This document shows, piece after piece, positions 58,937 through 64,000 of a DNA stretch of 64,000 nt (within the stretch, counting starts at the first letter, position 1; every line of letters starts with the position of its first letter). The position numbers and the translations under genes were made by a program. Source of the DNA: Cristatella mucedo. Lineage: Eukaryota > Bryozoa > Phylactolaemata > Cristatellidae. Location: contig WPIO01000062.1 in NCBI GenBank assembly GCA_009760855.2, positions 1,648,001 to 1,712,000 on the forward strand. The letters run 5' to 3'. Under the pieces are notes generated by a model. The model had not been told where the DNA came from and did no database searches. It worked only from the letters and a program-made list of their open reading frames with translations.

Positions 58937-61900
58937 ATGGCCGCCAAACAGCCCTGTGGAAGCGTGGATCTAGGATTTGTGGAAGAACCTGACGATCCAC
59001 TGAAATTACTGAGCCATTTCTTTCCAAGCAAAGTTGGTGGAAAGCCTGCATGGCTGAATTTTATGGATCTTCCGGACATTGACCGTGTGCGTTGCGGCTG
59101 TTGCGGCAAACCGTGCGTATTTCTGTTGCAAGTTTACGCCCCTAATGAGGATAAGCCTGACTGTTTCCACAGAGCGGTATTTATTTTCATTTGCCGCGAG
59201 GCTGGGTGCTGTAAGATTAACAGCTCGAAGAACTTAGTAGTGTTTCGAAATCAGCTTCCAAGGCACAACAGCTTTTATTCGGACAGCCCGCCTGAAGAAG
59301 TGTACGATAAGAGTGGAAGTGCACACCCAAAATGTGAAGATTTTACGCCACTGTGCATAGTTTGTGGTTGCCGTGGCGGAAAGAAATGTGGGAAGTGCCG
59401 GAAAGTCAACTACTGTTCGAAAGAGCACCAGGTGCTGCACTGGCAAGCTAGTCACAAGACCCTATGTACACCACATGGTGTACTTTCGGCTGCAGGTGAG
59501 TTTTCAAATGCAACGTGACCAAATTTGTAAGTAATCAGTAATTAATTTGAACTGAAATTTGAATCTATTGGGTGGTTCTGCGATGGGCGTTACCGCATTT
59601 CTGGCTGGAGTAATCTTGTGAAAGCTAATTAGCTGAACGTTTGTGGTAGTTATTGACCCGTAGACCCTAGTCAAATCTTACTAATTTCTATTCCTCTTGT
59701 TTTACACAATAGTCCGAATTATTGAGTGTTTTCTGGAGTGGCTAAGGGATCGGAAGAACTGCAAAGCGAAAACCAGTCACAAATAATGATAATAATAATA
59801 TCACACTTGATGAGTGCTCTATACTTGAACTGGGTGTGTTTACATTCCTTATTTTGGCAGTAAGCTTCTGTAATATATCCAAATATCAATACAGTCCCTC
59901 TGCATTCCGGCAGGTCGTGCAAATTTAAATTTGTAAAAACTAACCCCAAAATGAAAGCAAGACAGCCGAGAGTGCTCTATAAATGTATAATAGTAAAACA
60001 TTTGTATAGCACCCAGCAGGGAAACTACAGCTCTATCTAGGCTCCTTACATATGCTTAGGGAAGCATGCGATTGCTAAGTGATAACGTGCACATTGTGTC
60101 AGCATCCACTAGCACACACTACACGATTCTTTATGAGCCCAGTAAAGGCTGTGAGGAACCGGAAAGTTTGTAGTTTCTATCAAGTCTCGACCAGTGGGGG
60201 GATGTCGTGACCTCAGTCGGGAGTGAGTTCCAGGCTTTGGGAGCATATGAACTCGAACTAAAGGCACGGTCTCCAAAGGATTTGACTTTGGTTCGATGCA
60301 CAGCTAAACGACTTAAAGGAGAAGAGCAGGTGGTTTGATGTCGAGTCTGATTGGGAACTAATTCTGGTAGGTAGGCTGGAGCAAGAGGATGAAGGGACCT
60401 AAAAGTGAGTGACAAAACCGTAGAGTAAATATGCCGCTTGATGGAGAGCCAGCACAGGCCAGTGAGAAGTGTTGTAATTTGGACACTGCTTAGTTAATGA
60501 CAGACATACCTAGCTGCAGAGTTTTTGCACCGAGTGCAGGTGCTTTATTTCACGGGCTGCAGCTGAATGTGTACCTCGACATGCTTAAGGCACTGGGCTA
60601 ATTGTTAACGTAAGGTTAAAGTGCTTTTACACTACAGTAGAGTCATCGGATTATGATGACCTATCTTGCCACAGGTTGGTGTGCCTTGATGTAGCATTCA
60701 GTTTAATATGCACGTTTGAAGTTTCCACTTGTGTCTGCATGAAGTTTGATCTGTTATTCTAATGCTATTTGACCATTAAATATTTTGCATAGTGAGCGAT
60801 CGAAGTGCATTGTCCACTGCTTAGTATGCAGTTGCTTGCAGCAGTTAGCTGTCTTTACCTAGAGAAACTTTTGTGTAGAACTCGGCTTATTTGCTATTTT
60901 GTATCCCTGTGCTTGGTGGACGTATTGCTGCAGTCCTAATAATAGCAGCGGTCTAGTTTCAGAAGTCTAATGGCTATGCCTAATGCGCTTATGCTTCAGT
61001 AGCTCCTAGACAACCAGCAATTCTTTTGGTGACGACTGCCAATCAGATTTGCAGTTTTTATACTATGCCTTTGGATATTCACCCGGAGATGGTCGTGTTT
61101 GTGTGAGCGTATAAGTGTAAAGCATCCTAAGAGCTACAGCCTGCATGTTTGCTGAGTGGTTGCAGCAGGTGTATTCGCCAAAACCGCTCTGTTATGGCAT
61201 GCTGAACACAGCCTGGATTTTTGCATCAGCTTCAGAGATGAGATTCGTAAATGTGGCGATACCTGGGATTGGATAGACCGTGACAGTGTGTTTTTCAGCT
61301 GGTTAAGCTTTGCTTCTGTGGATAGCGCATGAGCAGTCCGTGCAACACCCTCTACTCGGCAGCTACTGACGTGTGGTGAAGGGCAGTGTAGTCTCGCTCG
61401 AATGACGGGAATGTGACAATAGGAGAGTTGATAGTGTGCAGGAAGCTTAGCTTGGCAGTTTGGTTTGTGGTGTTAATCAGCCACCGAGTGTGCTTGCTGC
61501 ACAGAGCTGTAGAAAGCAGCGGCTGGTCGTGTGGCCGGACAGCTCAGGTCTTACTGCAGCCACTAGTTCGGTGGAATGGCCTCCACACATGGATTGGTGC
61601 AAGTTCAGCTGCCACGTGTACTACAGCAGACCACCAGACTTGACTGTGGACAAGCATAGTCATGAAAATATATAGTTGATTTGCATAGCGCCCTAAGATA
61701 ACCTAATCTCTATAAAGGAGTTTCACAGATGCCACAGGACTCGAGTCCACAACCTCGGTCATTCGGTCATACATTCACTTTGACCTTAGTTCGAGGCAGC
61801 ACCCTAACCACTGGACCAAACCAGCACGGCATCATGAGCTCGAGAGCTGAGGAGCTGTCTAATTGCTCTAAATTGCTTATTTTTGATTATATTATTTTTG

Positions 61901-62447
61901 CTCTGTTGTTCCTTGTTAGTAAACTTTCTTCCATGGGTCAGTTTGACTGTCATGCAAGGTGCTCACACTAACACTAGAACTGTAAGCAATTCTAAAAAAG
62001 GTATGTCTCATCCAGCTCTGGAAGCTTACCACATATTTGCAAACCGAACATGCTCTGACAGCAAACTCCAAAGCAAAGTAGCACATTAGGCAAAAGTCAC
62101 AACTCCTACATCTAAAGGTAACTGGGCTTAATAGACAGTTTTATCGAACCCTACAGATGTTAAATAGGTGGATGGATTTAATAATGGGACCTTGATCCTT
62201 GCATTTTTGTAAACTGCAAGGGGTGTTTTTGAACTGAATATCCTGCCTACGTTTTAATCCAGTGAAGACCCTACGGCAATGGGAGATCCGATTCGAATTT
62301 GGTGCTTTACTCCACATATTGCCTAGTTTATTGGAACCCACAGTCCTTTTTTATTTTGGCTATGTATGTTTAATACTGCTCTACAAAATGCATTGGTGTG
62401 CAGACTATATGTGTTGTGTGTGAGTGTGAGTGCTTGCATAAGTGTGT

Positions 62448-62508
<61 letters not shown>

Positions 62509-62770
62509 CGCGCATGTGCGTACGTAGGTATGTATGTGTGCAGGGGCACATGTCTTTATACACGTGAGTGAGTGTATATATGAGATTTAGTTGTTGTAGC
62601 AATGCATCTGACCTCTCAGCCTTGACCCGGCACGATACTGTAACACATTCTTTTTAGATGAGCTGGGTATGGCTGTGGTTCTTTTTCCCGAATATGAACT
62701 AGTGATGGAAGCCGAGGAGCTTAGCATCCACGAGAGCCAAGTCGAAGATAGCAATGCCATTGATGTCAAG
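58937..62770 (+). CDS. PDCD2: Programmed cell death protein 2 (PDCD2), 5' two exons; gene runs past the window
   Basis: Exon 1 is 58937-59495 (donor GCAG|GTGAGT) and exon 2 is 62658-62770 (acceptor cattctttttag, donor CAAG|GTAGCC). Phase 1 joins as Asp and exon 2 ends in phase 0. The N-terminal PDCD2 region has VDLGFVEEP, FPSKVGGKPAWL and RCGCCGKPCVFLLQVYAP with paired Cys. An MYND zinc finger at residues 140-177 has C140, C143, C151, C154, C160, H164, H173 and C177. Exon 2 gives VVLFPEYELVMEAEE, the conserved link to the C-terminal PDCD2 domain. That domain is not in the window: no exon was found between 62771 and 64000. Family role: conserved eukaryotic protein, a chaperone for ribosomal protein uS5 in studied species. 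The intron carries LINE-A and SINE-2 copies. Confidence 0.95.
59785..59830 (-). mobile_element. LINE-A-like 3' terminus (diverged)
   Basis: 'aaataatgataataataatatcacacttgatgagtgctctatactt', the start of a reverse-complement LINE-A tail. Confidence 0.6.
59985..60535 (-). pseudogene. LINE-A 3' half in PDCD2 intron 1
   Basis: 'catttgtatagcacccagcagggaaactacagctctatctaggctcc' is the 3' end on minus. The C-terminal frame at 60415-60131 reads LTFRSLHPLAPAYLPEL and [20 protein letters not shown]. Antisense to PDCD2. Confidence 0.9.
60540..61665. other. PDCD2 intron 1, no element recognised
   Basis: Frames at 61413-61675 overlap in two registers without domains. Nothing else noticed. Confidence 0.4.
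61668..61830 (-). mobile_element. SINE-2 copy
   Basis: Minus: tail 'ttgatttgcatagcgccctaagataacctaatctctataaaggagtttcacagatgcc', B box 'ggactcgagtccacaacc', and head 'gaggcagcaccctaaccactggaccaaaccagcacggc'. Complete, in PDCD2 intron 1. Confidence 0.88.
62445..62504. repeat. (GT)n microsatellite
   Basis: GT tract ending in 'gcgtgcgcgc', in PDCD2 intron 1, ~150 bases before exon 2. Confidence 0.95.
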
Positions 62771-63003
62771 GTAGCCTGCTCGGTGTGGCATGATAAACTT
62801 CGTTGTACTGACAGCAAAAATAATCTCATGAACCAGGCACTACTATGCTCTCCTGCAATGTTTTAAGGATCCATGCACTCTCTCGTCCTGCTTGGTTACA
62901 TTTTATTGGCCGAGGTTTTTGCCTATGCTTTTTTTGAAGAACTTATAAGTGCAATATACACCTCCTTCGTGGCTAGTCAGTAGGGCAATGTGTATGTGTA
63001 CAG

Positions 63004-63004
<1 letters not shown>

Positions 63005-63079
<75 letters not shown>
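63005..63079. repeat. (CA)n microsatellite
   Basis: About 37 pure CA units, downstream of PDCD2 exon 2. Confidence 0.97.
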
Positions 63080-63311
63080 TTTAGTAGTCAAGTCGACTTT
63101 ATTTACGTAGATAGTATGCAATACTGAAGAAACGTTGCTCGTGCTAACTTTTTTAATGGAACAGTTGAATAAGCTTACATGTGCATTGTTTTGGGCCTAT
63201 GCAGTGGTAGTTTGCAGTGCTTGTACTTCAAACGGAGTGATGGATGCATTGTTAGCAGACCCTGCTTCCTGTGGATAGCTGGCTAAGCATTCTGATTTGC
63301 TTGCTGAGATA

Positions 63312-63585
63312 GTAATAATAATAATAATAATAATGCACTTGATAAAGCGCCCTCAGGGAACTTAATCTCTCTCTAGGCTCTTTGCATTTGCTGCAAAGGG
63401 AAATGAAATTGAATGGTGAGTATAATCCTGCTTGAAAAACAAACAAAATGAATAACATGGTTAGGGGTGACATGCACAGGGTCAGCATGCAAATGTGGTT
63501 AGTGGCAGCATGCACAGTGTCAGCACGCATGAGCACATCAAGGACGAATCACAGGGACCCACTAAATGCTGTCCTAAATAGGAGA
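63312..63585 (-). mobile_element. LINE-A 3' fragment
   Basis: (taa)n, then 'tgcacttgataaagcgccctcagggaacttaatctctctctaggctctttgcatttgctgcaaagg'. It continues to 'gggacccactaaatgctgtcctaaatagg', and nearly matches 25851-26130. Low divergence between these two copies implies recent spread. Confidence 0.9.
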
Positions 63586-63834
63586 TAGCCTGACGTGGCA
63601 GAAGTTCCTGTGTGCCTGCTGGGCTAGCCTGTGCTATGGACCTTAATCACCCTCCCTGTCAAGTAGCTCTGTATAAATGGAAAGATCTGACCTCTCCTCC
63701 TCATAAAGACATAAACTGGACACAATCAGACAGGTAAGGTTCGAACCGTGCCAGAGCCTCAATAATCCTGCATAGATAATAAGCCAGAAATAATCATGTG
63801 CTCCAAAAGCTGCATAGGAGATTTTGCTATAGAA

Positions 63835-63920
63835 AACTCTGTAGCATATACTGCTCACTTAGTCCTTGTGGCTATGTGGAGTCACAGACAGCGATACAGT
63901 AAATTACATCACATTACATT
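63835..63920 (-). mobile_element. LINE-B 3' terminus
   Basis: 'gctcacttagtccttgtggctatgtggagtcacagacagcgatacagtaaattacatcacattacat'. The word order is that of the LINE-B 3' UTR in plus orientation, while the neighbouring RT piece reads minus. The strand call is therefore weak. Confidence 0.5.
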
Positions 63921-63924
63921 CTCT

Positions 63925-64000
63925 ATCATTCAATTAGGATATTGTAATCAATAGTGTCAAATGCAACCGATAAATCAAGAAGGACCAGGGCAATGAAGTT
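63925..64000 (-). pseudogene. LINE RT fragment at right edge
   Basis: Minus translates to NFIALVLLDLSVAFDTIDYNIL, the RT FDTIDxxxL motif region of the LINE-A-like family. Cut by the window edge. Confidence 0.85.

Overview
The window reads as nuclear DNA of an invertebrate animal. It has spliced genes with GT-AG introns, an interferon-regulatory-factor (IRF) DNA-binding domain (a family I know only from animals), long (GA)n/(CA)n/(AT)n microsatellites, and many decayed non-LTR retrotransposons, SINEs and DNA transposons. The phylum cannot be settled by eye. A non-vertebrate, probably marine lineage (sponge, cnidarian or similar) is my inference from the IRF and the repeat style. No rRNA, intact tRNA, CRISPR or prokaryotic operon was seen. 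Most long ORFs in the raw sequence are by-products of microsatellites or GC-rich low-complexity DNA.

Four protein genes could be assembled exon by exon, and reading phase matches at every junction. (1) An IRF-family transcription factor on +, 16015-30294, has 4 exons: a two-exon tryptophan-cluster DNA-binding domain, a small basic (nuclear-localisation-like) exon, and a ~2.1 kb last exon coding a ~700-residue Ala/Ser/Gln-rich tail. (2) A dUTPase (DUT) on +, 37836-39529, has 4 exons, 180 aa, and all five catalytic motifs. (3) An isochorismatase-domain protein (ISOC1/ISOC2 type) on -, 58177-46021, has 5 exons, all introns phase 0, 202 aa, with introns swollen by transposons. (4) The 5' part of PDCD2 on +, 58937-62770 and running off the right edge, carries an MYND zinc finger. 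ISOC and PDCD2 are head to head, with 759 bp between start codons.

Layout: 1-11 kb is repeat-rich and gene-poor (decayed LINE, SINE and hAT pieces, a 230-bp GA tract). A CpG-rich block at 11.6-12.5 kb may be a promoter. 14.3-15.3 kb holds the best LINE-B copy. 16-30.3 kb is the IRF gene, with LINE, SINE and Tc1/mariner debris in its introns. 31.5-32.5 kb is a Tigger/pogo relic. 33.5-37.2 kb is a diverged ~170-bp satellite array broken by LINE insertions. 37.4-39.5 kb holds a possible LTR and DUT. 40-46 kb is unassigned, with two candidate exons at 43.3-44.0 kb. 46-58.2 kb is ISOC, with a 3-kb endonuclease/RT LINE in its last intron. 58.9 kb to the end is PDCD2 with LINE-A pieces in its introns.

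Two LINE families dominate. LINE-A ends in an AAGCGCC...(TTA)n tail. LINE-B ends in a TTTGTGGAGTTACAGACAG...ACATTACAT tail. Both encode CR1/L2-like reverse transcriptases. At least two tRNA-derived SINE families occur. SINE-2 carries the same 3' end as LINE-A, which suggests it is mobilised by that LINE.
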